DNA from: Candidatus Aminicenantota bacterium
Lineage (GTDB): Bacteria; Acidobacteriota; Aminicenantia; Aminicenantales; Aminicenantaceae
Length of the DNA stretch: 61,197 nt
Assembly (NCBI GenBank): GCA_021162615.1
Contig: JAGGYH010000102.1
Location: 1-61,197 of the forward strand
Reading direction: 5' to 3'
Shown here: positions 46,243 to 54,662 of the stretch, piece by piece
Numbering within the stretch: the first letter of the stretch is position 1
Layout of the letters: every line of letters starts with the position of its first letter
Program-made: the position numbers and the translations under genes
The notes under the pieces: generated by a model
Told to the model about the DNA's origin: nothing
What the model saw: the letters and a program-made list of their open reading frames with translations, nothing else
Database searches by the model: none

Positions 46243-47517
46243 TTAATAAAGGAGGTAGGGCTTTCTTTGCTGGAGGAAGGTGTCCTCATCTTTTTTTATG
46301 AGTTCTTTGAGCTCTTCATAGGAAAGCCTGTCTTCTATATAAAGCCTTAGCCGATCGTTTCCAAAAAGGCTGTCAAATCTATCCGTTATTATTTTTATTT
46401 TATCCGGGAAGTGACTCTTTAGGACCCTGATGAGGTCCAGGGTGAACTCAAGGGAGCGGAATGCCGTCTCTTCCTGGATGGAGATCAGGACCCCTCTGCA
46501 GAGCCTGTCTTTATAAGGAGGATATGCGGTTTTTCCCGGGAGAGAACGCGGTGTATAGGTGATCTGTGAGAGCATGGCCCCTCTGACTGCTTTTTCTCTC
46601 ATATTCTGTAAAATGATTTCAGGGTCGAGCCAGGGTGCGCCGAGTTGAAGAAAAGGATTTTGAGTTCCTATTCCATGATTGATACCGATCCCGCCCAAAA
46701 GGCTTGTCCCGGGAAAAGCAAGGGTGGTTTTTGGCAGGGGGATATTGGGAGAAGGCGGGATCCAGTTGAGGCCTGTATCTTTCCAAAAGTACTTTCTCCT
46801 CCATCCTTTCATTTTCACAACCCGGATGTCCGTATGTTTTGGAATCCAGTTCTCCCCTTTCATCATGAGCGCCAGTTCTCCGCAGGTCATCCCATAGCGT
46901 ATGGGGATAGGGCAGGGGCCGGTGAAAGATACCAGTTCTCTGTCAAGCAGGGGGCCTTCAATAATGAGCCCTCCCGTGGGATTGGGCCGGTCGAGTATAT
47001 ATACGGGAATGTTTTCAAGGGATGCGGCCTCAAGTATGTATTTCATGGTTGCAATATAAGTGTAAAACCGGGCTCCGACATCTTGTATGTCATAGACAAG
47101 CACATCCAGGTCTTTGATCTGCTGGGTAGTGGGCTGTTTGATATCTCCATGAAGGCTGTAAATCCTGATCCCCTTATACTGACTGTCTTTGATATTTTGG
47201 CCTGCTTCTTTATTTCCGAGAAATCCGTGTTCCGTAGTGAACAGAGATGCCACAGCAACGCCTTTTTCAACAAGAGAATCCACGAGATGCCTTCCTTCCG
47301 GAAGCAGAGAAGTGTGGTTGACGACCAGGCCGACTCTTTGGCCCCTCAGTTCTGAAATATATCGGGAAACAAAGATTTCGTTTCCAAGCCTCACTCTTTT
47401 TTCTCTTGTCGTTTGATTCATTATGATAGAAAAAAGGCAGAGGAAAATTACAATGCAGAAAAGCGTGATGGAAATTTTGTTTATATTCCGGCTTTTACTT
47501 ATTTGGAGATTTAGCAT
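46243..47517 (-). CDS. namZ: NamZ-type exo-N-acetylmuramidase (DUF1343)
   Basis: A 424-residue exported protein with a signal/anchor segment at about 14-32. DUF1343 motifs are ELRGQRVGLVVNHTS, FTTEHGFLG, YDIQDVGARFYTYI and DRPNPTGG with EGPLLDRE. Characterised NamZ enzymes release N-acetylmuramic acid from the non-reducing end of peptidoglycan fragments. The start lies 23 bp inside the MurQ-like gene, so the two are co-translated. This is consistent with shared work on muramic acid. Confidence 0.88.
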   Translation of the reverse strand: MLNLQISKSRNINKISITLFCIVIFLCLFSIIMNQTTREKRVRLGNEIFVSRYISELRGQRVGLVVNHTSLLPEGRHLVDSLVEKGVAVASLFTTEHGFLGNKEAGQNIKDSQYKGIRIYSLHGDIKQPTTQQIKDLDVLVYDIQDVGARFYTYIATMKYILEAASLENIPVYILDRPNPTGGLIIEGPLLDRELVSFTGPCPIPIRYGMTCGELALMMKGENWIPKHTDIRVVKMKGWRRKYFWKDTGLNWIPPSPNIPLPKTTLAFPGTSLLGGIGINHGIGTQNPFLQLGAPWLDPEIILQNMREKAVRGAMLSQITYTPRSLPGKTAYPPYKDRLCRGVLISIQEETAFRSLEFTLDLIRVLKSHFPDKIKIITDRFDSLFGNDRLRLYIEDRLSYEELKELIKKDEDTFLQQRKPYLLY

Positions 47518-49672
47518 TTGAAAGGTATTGAAGCAGACCTTTTTCCTGCACCAGTTTAAAAGCTTGTTTTTGTGATATCCCTTTATTCTGTCGGATGGAT
47601 TCCAGGATGCGGATTATAGACAGAGAGACTTCAGCTGTCTGGCCGGATCTCACTTGCCCGCTCTTTAAAAATTTTATTGATTCGAAAAGAACAGCATTGG
47701 CTTCCCCGTAAGAGATGGGCCTGAATATACCGTATTTTTCCACCCATCCCGGGCTGCTGAGGGCGTCGTTTACATGGGATTGAATGAGATAAGTGGCTCT
47801 CCCGATAAGCTTCAGATTGCTGGGGCTGACATTTGTCATGGTGTTTCCAACGACTTTTCCAAGTCTGGCCATCACGGCCGTTGAATGGGCATTGAGCGTG
47901 ATTTTCAAAGCTGTGTGCTGGCTGATGTTGAGGGGGTCGTTTTTATTATCTACTGATATGGTAACGGCAGCGTCTTTATGCCCGGGTTCGAAATCAGGAA
48001 TTCCGGAGATGACCCGGGCTGTTTTTTTCTCAGTCTTGTTCGTAACGGACAGGACGGCTGTGTTTGATTTGTTCTTTTTGAAAAGACTTATGAATCGGCA
48101 GAAAGGAGAATTTTTATCTTCGAGAAGTTTCTCTTCAGGTGACACAGCCACCAGAACACCTAAGTCTCCCTCTTGCGGTCCCCTTCTTTCTGTGTTTGAA
48201 GGTGAAAAAGAAAAATCATAAAGTTGTTTCTGGTCGTTTCCTGCGTTTTTAAGACTTTCCAGGGCCGCTTTTCTTAGGAAGGGATCCTTTATTTCGTTTT
48301 GGAAAGGATCATGATAAAAATCATAGGAGAGGCCGTGAAAAGGCCTTTGGAGGAAAGCATTCCATGCTTTTTCAAGACCTGGAGCTGCGGTCCAGACTTG
48401 GATCCATGACCGCCGCTCCTTTTGATTGACGGTGTCAAGCGGATAAAGGCGGAAAGTCGGGCTCCGCTCTGTGCTGTCTATAAAGACAGTGATCAGTCCG
48501 TCGCAGGCAAAGTAAGTCGAGAAGTGCCCGGATTCATAGGTTTTTGATTCCATCTGCGTGAGTTTAGCTATTTCAGCTGTTGCTCTTTTAACCTGTTTGA
48601 GTATATTCTCGAATTCTCTAAGCCTTGTTTTCAGCTCTGTTTTTTCTTCGAATCCTAGCTTTGACATTTCCTTTTTTGACAAAAATTCTCTTAAAGACCG
48701 GTCTATTGCGGTTTGAATGATATGGCCTATTACAAAAGTCTCGATAGTGGTTGCCTGCATCCTTGTAGAGCCGCTGATAGCTTGAGGGCCTGTTGTCAGA
48801 TTTATTTTTGTAATGCCTTTTTCTGTAAGCACTTTTCTGCTTCGGGTAAAGGGCATAAGCCTGTCATCGGGATTGTTGTAAATGAAAAACAGCTTGTTTT
48901 TGCTTTTCTCCGGCATATAACCAGAAGATTGTTTCCATTGGTCCAGAGCGGACAATATCGTTCCAATGACCGAAGAGGTCTCGCCTCCTTCTGTCACACA
49001 TATGACGACATCTCCTTTTTTGACTTTGTGTTCCTTTAACTGGAGTTCTCCTATCAGTTGAAGGTCCTCAAAGCCTTCAAGTGAGCTTATAAGGGCCCTG
49101 TCTCCTCCGGTCATCTCACCTATGAGCCTTTCCTCGATATCATCCTTGAGATGATTTTTGAGTCTTTCCCATATTCGGTTTTGATTTTTTGTTTTTTGCC
49201 AGAATGGTCTCCAGAATGTGCTTTCCATCTGTTTGGCCAGCCTGCCTGTAGCCCCGCATCCGTAAATGTATATTTTATTTCCCGAAAGAATGGCGGTTTT
49301 GACAGCTTCAACAGCGGTCTCAAGCGTATTCGGATTTTGGGAAAGCTGGTCAAGCTTGTCGACTATATCCTGGTCGACTTTAAAAAGCATTTCCAATCCG
49401 GCTGTACAGTCTTCCCTGACAACTTCGCTTAGATTCCAGGTTTCAGGATGCCTCTGTTCTGTGAGAAGGGTGTGAAGTTGGAATTGGGTTTTGTTTTGAA
49501 CATAGTCAATGGATTCCTCGGAGGGGACGATTTCGAGAAGGCTGAGGAGGGAAGTGATTTTTTCCTTTTCCGGTTCTTTTTTTTCTGTTTGCTGCGAATA
49601 TGCCGGAATCAGGAAAGCTAAGATGAAAAGTGAAGTTACTGCATTTCGGAAAATCGGATTTTGATGCATCAT
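47495..49672 (-). CDS. Exported MurQ/GCKR-like SIS-domain protein
   Basis: A 725-residue protein, more than twice the length of MurQ etherases (about 300). Residues 1-26 form a signal peptide (SLFILAFLIPAYS), unlike cytoplasmic MurQ. Then come MurQ-like blocks: TEQRHPETWNL at 71-81, a SIS P-loop GCGATGRLA near 138-146, GEMTGG near 186, EGFED near 200, EGGETSSVIG at 229-238 and the signature GSTRM at 302-306. The C-terminal half, to 725, has a MurQ-like SNLKLIGRAT segment plus unrecognised sequence. It may cleave or bind a muramyl-type sugar outside the cytoplasm. Confidence 0.75.
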   Translation of the reverse strand: MMHQNPIFRNAVTSLFILAFLIPAYSQQTEKKEPEKEKITSLLSLLEIVPSEESIDYVQNKTQFQLHTLLTEQRHPETWNLSEVVREDCTAGLEMLFKVDQDIVDKLDQLSQNPNTLETAVEAVKTAILSGNKIYIYGCGATGRLAKQMESTFWRPFWQKTKNQNRIWERLKNHLKDDIEERLIGEMTGGDRALISSLEGFEDLQLIGELQLKEHKVKKGDVVICVTEGGETSSVIGTILSALDQWKQSSGYMPEKSKNKLFFIYNNPDDRLMPFTRSRKVLTEKGITKINLTTGPQAISGSTRMQATTIETFVIGHIIQTAIDRSLREFLSKKEMSKLGFEEKTELKTRLREFENILKQVKRATAEIAKLTQMESKTYESGHFSTYFACDGLITVFIDSTERSPTFRLYPLDTVNQKERRSWIQVWTAAPGLEKAWNAFLQRPFHGLSYDFYHDPFQNEIKDPFLRKAALESLKNAGNDQKQLYDFSFSPSNTERRGPQEGDLGVLVAVSPEEKLLEDKNSPFCRFISLFKKNKSNTAVLSVTNKTEKKTARVISGIPDFEPGHKDAAVTISVDNKNDPLNISQHTALKITLNAHSTAVMARLGKVVGNTMTNVSPSNLKLIGRATYLIQSHVNDALSSPGWVEKYGIFRPISYGEANAVLFESIKFLKSGQVRSGQTAEVSLSIIRILESIRQNKGISQKQAFKLVQEKGLLQYLSNAKSPNK

Positions 49673-50229
49673 TCTTTTTTGCCTTTTACCCTTCGCGATT
49701 CGCGGGTCTCAATTTGTTTTTTTCCGTACTGATTCTCAGTGTCTATGATATCTTTTTCTCTCCATTCCTTCTCCCAGTCACTAACCTTGAACATTTTCAT
49801 TCCTCCGTCTTCCGTGGAACAGATGACGTTTTTAAGCCCGGCGTTGATGAGCATTTTTTTGCATATAAAACAGGGGAAAGCATCGATAGGAGTTTGGCTT
49901 TGATAATCACTGCCATAAATATACATGTCTCCTCCCAAGAGGCTCACCCCAGCTCTGGCCGCATTGATGATCGCGTTCTGTTCAGCATGGACACTCCGGC
50001 ACAGTTCGTAGCGCTCGCCATGAGGAATATTCAGTTTATCCCGGAGGCAGATGCCATGCTCAAAACTGTCTTTTGTCTTTCTGGGGGCTCCAACGTATCC
50101 GGTTGAGATGATTTGATCGTCTTTGATGATAATGGCGCCGATGGACCTGCGGAAGCAGGTGCTCCTGCGTGATACTTCTTTAGCGATGTTCAGATAATAT
50201 CTGTGTTTTGTTATTCTTTTTGGCTTCAT
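49669..50229 (-). CDS. dCMP deaminase-family protein
   Basis: A 186-residue zinc deaminase. The catalytic HAEQNAI motif and the PCFICKKMLINAG Cys pair supply the zinc site and general base. The N-terminal part (RSTCFRRSIGAIIIKDD) and the GYVGAPRKT segment match deoxycytidylate deaminases of the ComEB type. The tail is charged. It overlaps the kinase-like gene by 4 bp and the MurQ-like gene by 4 bp. The usual product is dUMP for thymidylate synthesis. Confidence 0.9.
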   Translation of the reverse strand: MKPKRITKHRYYLNIAKEVSRRSTCFRRSIGAIIIKDDQIISTGYVGAPRKTKDSFEHGICLRDKLNIPHGERYELCRSVHAEQNAIINAARAGVSLLGGDMYIYGSDYQSQTPIDAFPCFICKKMLINAGLKNVICSTEDGGMKMFKVSDWEKEWREKDIIDTENQYGKKQIETRESRRVKGKKE

Positions 50230-50762
50230 ATGAAAATTTCCAATTTCCTGTGAAATTCTTTAAGGGTCCCCTGGTTTGTTATTTTAAAGTCAGCGCTTTC
50301 CATGCATTTTCTCAGCTGCTGCCCTTTTTTATTACCTGTCATTTCCCTTTTTTCCATCTCCATGAACGCATTTAATGTGCGCAGAGGTTCGCGCCTCCCC
50401 CTTTTTCGGGCCCGCTGGAACCTTATTTCCGGGGGAGCATCTATGGACAGCAGCAGAAATTCAGTATTTTCCCTCAAATATTTGATTTCCTCAAGATTTC
50501 GAATGCTGTCTATGACTGTTTTACCAGTCATTTTTTTTACAGCTTTTCTGGCCAGAACATCAGGACCTGATTTTTCTCTCATTTTGTTGCCCATTGCTAT
50601 CAAGTTGTCTCTGGTTATCTCCACGTTGTTTTTTTTGAGCTCTTCACGGACTAAATCCGAAAGAGATATGAAGGCATATCCGTGTCTGACAAAAAAATGA
50701 GCGGCCTCTCCCTTTCCTGAAGCATTTGTTCCCGTCAATCCTATTGTTTTATAGTCAGTCAT
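50226..50762 (-). CDS. P-loop nucleotide kinase-like protein
   Basis: A 178-residue protein with Walker A GLTGTNASGKGE near 8, a lid-like RARKRGRREP segment near 119 and IDSIRNLEEI. It resembles dephospho-CoA kinase/UPF0200-type kinases. The phosphate acceptor is unknown. It is fused by overlap to the deaminase gene, so a nucleotide or deoxynucleotide role is plausible. Confidence 0.78.
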   Translation of the reverse strand: MTDYKTIGLTGTNASGKGEAAHFFVRHGYAFISLSDLVREELKKNNVEITRDNLIAMGNKMREKSGPDVLARKAVKKMTGKTVIDSIRNLEEIKYLRENTEFLLLSIDAPPEIRFQRARKRGRREPLRTLNAFMEMEKREMTGNKKGQQLRKCMESADFKITNQGTLKEFHRKLEIFI

Positions 50763-51542
50763 TTATCCAGCAGGTTCCTCTTCTTCCTCTTCTTCTTTTG
50801 TCTTTTTTCGTTTTTTCCTTTCCACGATCAGTGCGATCAATATACTGAATCCATAGAGCCCCAACATGGGGAAAGCCACGATGCTTTGAGTGATAGGGTC
50901 AGGGGTCGGAGTGATGACGGCCGCAATGATAAAGATAACAAGCACAGAGTATTTGAAATATTTAGTCATTAGTTTTGAAGTGATAATGCCGAATTTGGAC
51001 AGAAAATAGACGAGAGTGGGAAGCTCAAAAACAATGGATATGCCTAAGATGACTTTCAGGGCGAGAGTGAAATACTGGTCCACCGTTATTACGGGGTCAA
51101 AACCTTCAGCTATGGATAAGAAGAAACGGACGGCAAACGGGAAAACAATAAAGTAGGCAAAAACAGCTCCTGTAATGAAAAACAAGCTGGAAAAAAACAC
51201 AAAAGGAAGAACTGATTTTCTTTCCCTTTTATACAGACCCGGAGAAATGAAATACCAGAGCTGGATAAAAACAAAAGGCGAAGAAAAAAGAATGGCGGCG
51301 AGAAAGGATACTTTGATATACAGCATGAAAGGGGCTGTGAGAGATGTGAAAGCCAGAGTTTTTCCTTCCGGCAGATATTTTGTCACGGGTACAGCAAGGA
51401 TGTCATAGAGCTGTTTATGGAAAAGCCAGGCGGGGATTACAGCAATGACAACCGCAAGAAAGGAGTAGAACAATCTCTTTCTTAAATCATCAAGGTGTTC
51501 AAGGAAGGTCATACTGTCAGGGCTTTTTATTGCCTTCCTCAT
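50763..51542 (-). CDS. tatC: Sec-independent protein translocase TatC
   Basis: A 259-residue inner-membrane receptor of the Tat system with six membrane segments. Motifs are TFLEHLDDLRKRLFYS near the start, FSSPFVFIQLWYFISPGLYKRE and ITPTPDPITQ near the end. Two starts are possible, at 51542 (overlapping tatA by 26 bp) and at 51512 (four bases after the tatA stop). The tail is Lys/Glu-rich. It exports folded proteins with twin-arginine signals. Confidence 0.95.
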   Translation of the reverse strand: MRKAIKSPDSMTFLEHLDDLRKRLFYSFLAVVIAVIPAWLFHKQLYDILAVPVTKYLPEGKTLAFTSLTAPFMLYIKVSFLAAILFSSPFVFIQLWYFISPGLYKRERKSVLPFVFFSSLFFITGAVFAYFIVFPFAVRFFLSIAEGFDPVITVDQYFTLALKVILGISIVFELPTLVYFLSKFGIITSKLMTKYFKYSVLVIFIIAAVITPTPDPITQSIVAFPMLGLYGFSILIALIVERKKRKKTKEEEEEEEPAG

Positions 51543-51882
51543 GATTTTTGGTTTCCTGTTTTTTATTTTCTTTTAAGCTGTTTTTCTCGGACTTATGATT
51601 GTCAGAGTAAGGATTTTTAGTGTTTTTGCTGTCAGATCCAGTACTTGAGGGACGGCTTGAATCTGCTCTGCCTATATTGTCTATATCTCTTTGGAGGTCT
51701 TTAAATTCTTCAGCCTGGATTTCTTCCTCGATTTTTCCTTTGATTTCATCCGAAGTCTTTCTGAATTCTCTTAGGGCCCTGCCTATGGATTTGCCGACTT
51801 CAGGGAGTTTTTTAGGGCCAAAAATAAGCAGAGCAATAGCAAAGATTATGAGGAGTTCCGGCACGCCTATGCTTCCAAACAT
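51517..51882 (-). CDS. Twin-arginine translocase subunit TatA/TatB
   Basis: A 121-residue protein with one N-terminal membrane helix (GVPELLIIFAIALLIFGPKKLPEVGKSIG), the FGPKKLPE hinge and an amphipathic helix. A long polar tail follows. The length and the single copy next to tatC suggest that it may serve both TatA and TatB roles. It is the first gene of an operon continuing to namZ and is divergent from the S41 protease. Confidence 0.92.
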   Translation of the reverse strand: MFGSIGVPELLIIFAIALLIFGPKKLPEVGKSIGRALREFRKTSDEIKGKIEEEIQAEEFKDLQRDIDNIGRADSSRPSSTGSDSKNTKNPYSDNHKSEKNSLKENKKQETKNHEEGNKKP

Positions 51883-52022
51883 TTTTGCCTTTTTCTATCT
51901 GATTCTTGCTAAGGAAATATAACTTGTCGTTCTGCATAAGTCAAATGGAAGTTTTGCTTTTCGCATCAATCTGACTTTACAACTCATAAAGCCTTTGGTA
52001 ATATTCAACCAGGAATAGAGAA

Positions 52023-53585
52023 ATGAAGAAAAAGGCGTGCGCGGTTGCTGCTTTTCTTTTTTTACTGATCAATGCTTCCCTCTGGAACAGCAGTTCATGG
52101 TCTGAAGGAATTGAAAAGGTTGCTGAAATAACAGAGGCTGTCAAGGCTTATTATTACAAAAAGGTCGACACACGGGACCTCATTTTTGAGTCCATACAAG
52201 GGATGCTCCCAATGCTCGATCCGCATTCCTATTTTCTCAGCCCGGAAAGGCTTGATAATTTAAAGGAAGATTATAAAGGCAAGTATTACGGCTTGGGGAT
52301 TATGATTCAAAAGCACGGAGACCGTTTGATGGTGATATCACCCCTCGAAGGAACTCCTGCTTACAGGCTTGGGATCCAGCCCGGTGATATCATTTCCCAT
52401 ATTGAGGGGAAAAGCACAAAGCCGATTACGAGTTATGAAGCCATGCTGGAACTGAGGGGGGAGAAAGGCACAAAAGTAAACATCACAATCGTAAGAGAGG
52501 GGCTCGAAGAGCCTCTGGAGTTTTCCATCGTCAGGGAGGAAATCCCGCTGCACAGCGTCCCTTACGCATTCATGCTCACAGAGGATATAGGATATATATA
52601 CATCAGGAATTTTTCCACCACAACGACACGGGAATTTGAAGAAAAGATGAAAGGACTTGTAGGCAAAGGCATGAAGAGCCTCGTGCTTGATTTTAGGGAT
52701 AATTCAGGAGGGACCTTTGTGCAGTCCCTGGAGATTTCTGATGAGTTTTTACCTGAGGGAGCGGTTATTGTTTCCATAAAAGGAAGGAAAAAGCAGTACA
52801 ACAAACTGTTTACGGCCTCCAAGGGGAATCAATATGAAGATATGCCCGTTGTGGTTTTAATAAATAGAGGCAGCGCCAGCGCACCGGAGATAGTCAGCGG
52901 AGCCTTACAGGATAATGACCGTGCAATTATTGTAGGTGAGACTTCCTTTGGAAAAGGTCTTGTTCAGACCATATTCCCGGTTTCGATTGATGCTGCTTTA
53001 GCTCTGACCACTGCAAGGTATTATACGCCCTCTGGAAGGTCTATCCAGAGAGATTATACTAACCTGGAAGATTGGATTTTAGGAAGGGAAGCCACTCCCG
53101 AGGATAGAGAGGTCACGTATACGAACAAGGGGAGAAAAGTGCTGGGCCAGGGAGGCATATCCCCGGATTATGAAGCAGCTCTTACATACAAGAGAATGAC
53201 GTATATCCTTTTATCAAGAGGCACTTTTTTTTCTTATGCTCGAAAATTCATTGAAAAAGAGACAGAGCTGTCTAAAAAATACACACTTCCATCAGAAAAA
53301 GAGCCGGAATATGTGCAGCATCAGGGTCATACGGAAATACAAAAAAATGTGGTCATAGGGCCGGAATTCATTGAGGACTTTAAAGCTTATTTGAACAGTA
53401 TTGGATTTTCTTATGATGATGAAGATTTCAAGGAAGCCGAATCTGAGATAAAAAGAGAGATCAAGAGAGAACTGGTATCTTCGATATGGAGTATCGAAGA
53501 AGGGATAAAAGCCTTCCGGTTAGAGGATGAGGTCGTTCAAAAAGCAGTGGAGTTGATGGATAAAGCCAAACAAATGGTATCCTAG
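52023..53585 (+). CDS. S41 carboxy-terminal processing protease (CtpA/Prc type)
   Basis: A 520-residue exported serine protease. A signal peptide (about 1-28) is followed by a PDZ domain at about 85-170 (GLGIMIQKHG, LGIQPGDIISHIEG). The S41 core carries the Ser/Lys dyad S286 (RGSASAPEI) and K311 (TSFGKG), 25 residues apart as in E. coli Prc. A C-terminal extension of about 150 residues is mostly charged helix. It cleaves proteins from their C-terminal ends in the periplasm. The start follows AGGAATAGAG closely. Confidence 0.93.
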   Translation: MKKKACAVAAFLFLLINASLWNSSSWSEGIEKVAEITEAVKAYYYKKVDTRDLIFESIQGMLPMLDPHSYFLSPERLDNLKEDYKGKYYGLGIMIQKHGDRLMVISPLEGTPAYRLGIQPGDIISHIEGKSTKPITSYEAMLELRGEKGTKVNITIVREGLEEPLEFSIVREEIPLHSVPYAFMLTEDIGYIYIRNFSTTTTREFEEKMKGLVGKGMKSLVLDFRDNSGGTFVQSLEISDEFLPEGAVIVSIKGRKKQYNKLFTASKGNQYEDMPVVVLINRGSASAPEIVSGALQDNDRAIIVGETSFGKGLVQTIFPVSIDAALALTTARYYTPSGRSIQRDYTNLEDWILGREATPEDREVTYTNKGRKVLGQGGISPDYEAALTYKRMTYILLSRGTFFSYARKFIEKETELSKKYTLPSEKEPEYVQHQGHTEIQKNVVIGPEFIEDFKAYLNSIGFSYDDEDFKEAESEIKREIKRELVSSIWSIEEGIKAFRLEDEVVQKAVELMDKAKQMVS

Positions 53586-53804
53586 TTAGTCATAAAATAT
53601 GGCTGCACATCCATCCTTTGCTTCCGACTTTCATCAGGCAAGCTGGTTCTTCAGCCCGCTGATCTTCCCCAGCGAGGAATCTCAGCTTATTCCTCGGCTC
53701 GCTCTCCTCTTTGAGGAACCATGCCCGCTCGCCTCCGGATGACTTCAGAACCAGCCAGCCTGCCTGAAAGTCTGGATGTGGCATAAAGTTATTTATCCAA
53801 CTAG
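53585..53804. repeat. R2 long palindromic element
   Basis: About 220 bp directly after the S41 protease stop. The outer parts are inverted copies: TAGTTAG...CACATCCATCC on the left and GGATGTGG...CCAACTA on the right. Inner arms containing AGGCAAGCTGGTTCTTCAG and CTGAAGTCATCC-type blocks pair through CTTTCA...TGAAAG and GCTGGTTCT...AGAACCAGC. GAGGAAT and ATTCCTC repeat near the centre. No protein is likely. It may act as a terminator. Confidence 0.7.
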
Positions 53805-53820
53805 AATAGAGTAATTTCTT

Positions 53821-54011
53821 AAGAAATTCAGGTGTGGCTGAAGCGACATTGAAGATTTAGCCTTCGGATGAGGTTTTTCGAGGGGACCCGGCAAAGCCGA
53901 GCGACGAGTATGTCTGACCCACGGACGGGAGAAGTTGCGCAGGAGCCGAGAAAAACAAAGAAGAAGTATGTTAAAAATCTTTAGCAAGCGGCAGCCATAT
54001 CTGATTTTCTT
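53821..54011. repeat. R1 element, copy 2 (191 bp)
   Basis: Exactly the same length as copy 1 and in the same orientation, with 20-bp inverted ends that agree at 17 positions (AAGAAATTCAGGTGTGGCTG at the left). The internal hairpin is CGGC-AAA-GCCG where copy 1 has CAGC-AAA-GCTG, a compensated base-pair change. Together with R2 it fills most of the 53586-54121 gap. The last 110 bases hold the rpiB leader. Confidence 0.85.
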
Positions 54012-54121
54012 GATAGTCTGCTTTTTTGTATGGGGAAATGTTGATATAATTGCGAAGAAGCATTATTATCAATGAGATGTACAAGAATATCGCAGTTCTA
54101 AATTTGACAAGGGAGGGCTGA

Positions 54122-54580
54122 ATGAAGATCGCTCTCGCATCTGATCATGCAGGATATGAATTAAAAAAGGAAATCATAATTTACCTGCAAAGTGAGGGTC
54201 TTGAGAATAAAGATTTTGGGTGTTATTCAAAAGAGAGCGTGGACTATGCAGATTTTGCTGAAAAAGCTGTAAGACAGGTTGTTTCGGGAAAATTTGACAG
54301 GGCCATTCTTATATGCGGAACCGGGATAGGCATGTCATTGGCGGCCAATAAATTCAGGGGCATAAGAGCCACGCTGTGCTGTGATGCGTATATGGCCGAG
54401 ATGAGCCGCAAGCACAATAATTCCAACTGCCTGACCATGGGAGGCAGAATACTTCCTGCAGATGAGGCTGTTTATATTGTCGAGATATGGCTGAATACAG
54501 AGTTTGAGGGGGAGCGGCATCAAAAAAGGCTTGATAAGATATCAAAAATTGAAGAAATGAATTTTAAACCGGTTAAATAA
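54122..54580 (+). CDS. rpiB: Ribose-5-phosphate isomerase B
   Basis: A 152-residue RpiB/LacAB-family isomerase that interconverts ribulose 5-phosphate and ribose 5-phosphate. Motifs are SDHAGYELKK at 7-16, the substrate loop CGTGIGMS with its catalytic Cys, and KHNNSNCLTMGGRI. The start follows AGGGAGGG closely. The stop codon TAA is also the first three bases of an R3 repeat. It supplies ribose phosphate for the purine genes that follow. Confidence 0.95.
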   Translation: MKIALASDHAGYELKKEIIIYLQSEGLENKDFGCYSKESVDYADFAEKAVRQVVSGKFDRAILICGTGIGMSLAANKFRGIRATLCCDAYMAEMSRKHNNSNCLTMGGRILPADEAVYIVEIWLNTEFEGERHQKRLDKISKIEEMNFKPVK

Positions 54581-54643
54581 CCTGGGTTATTCACAAGCAA
54601 AAGTTGCAGCAGATGCGAGGCACAGGGTGAATAGGTCAGGATA
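54578..54643. repeat. R3 miniature repeat, minimal copy F (66 bp)
   Basis: It runs from TAACCTGGGTTATTCAC to GTGAATAGGTCAGGATA. The two ends are inverted copies with few mismatches and are TA-ended like copies B and C. The centre keeps only GTTGCAGCAGATGCGAGG of the longer copies. It begins with the rpiB stop codon and ends 20 bases before glyA. Confidence 0.75.
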
Positions 54644-54662
54644 AGTATTAAGGAGATGTATT

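Noticed and set aside
46645-47355. 236-codon forward ORF
   Set aside because: Antisense to namZ, whose DUF1343 motifs are clear.
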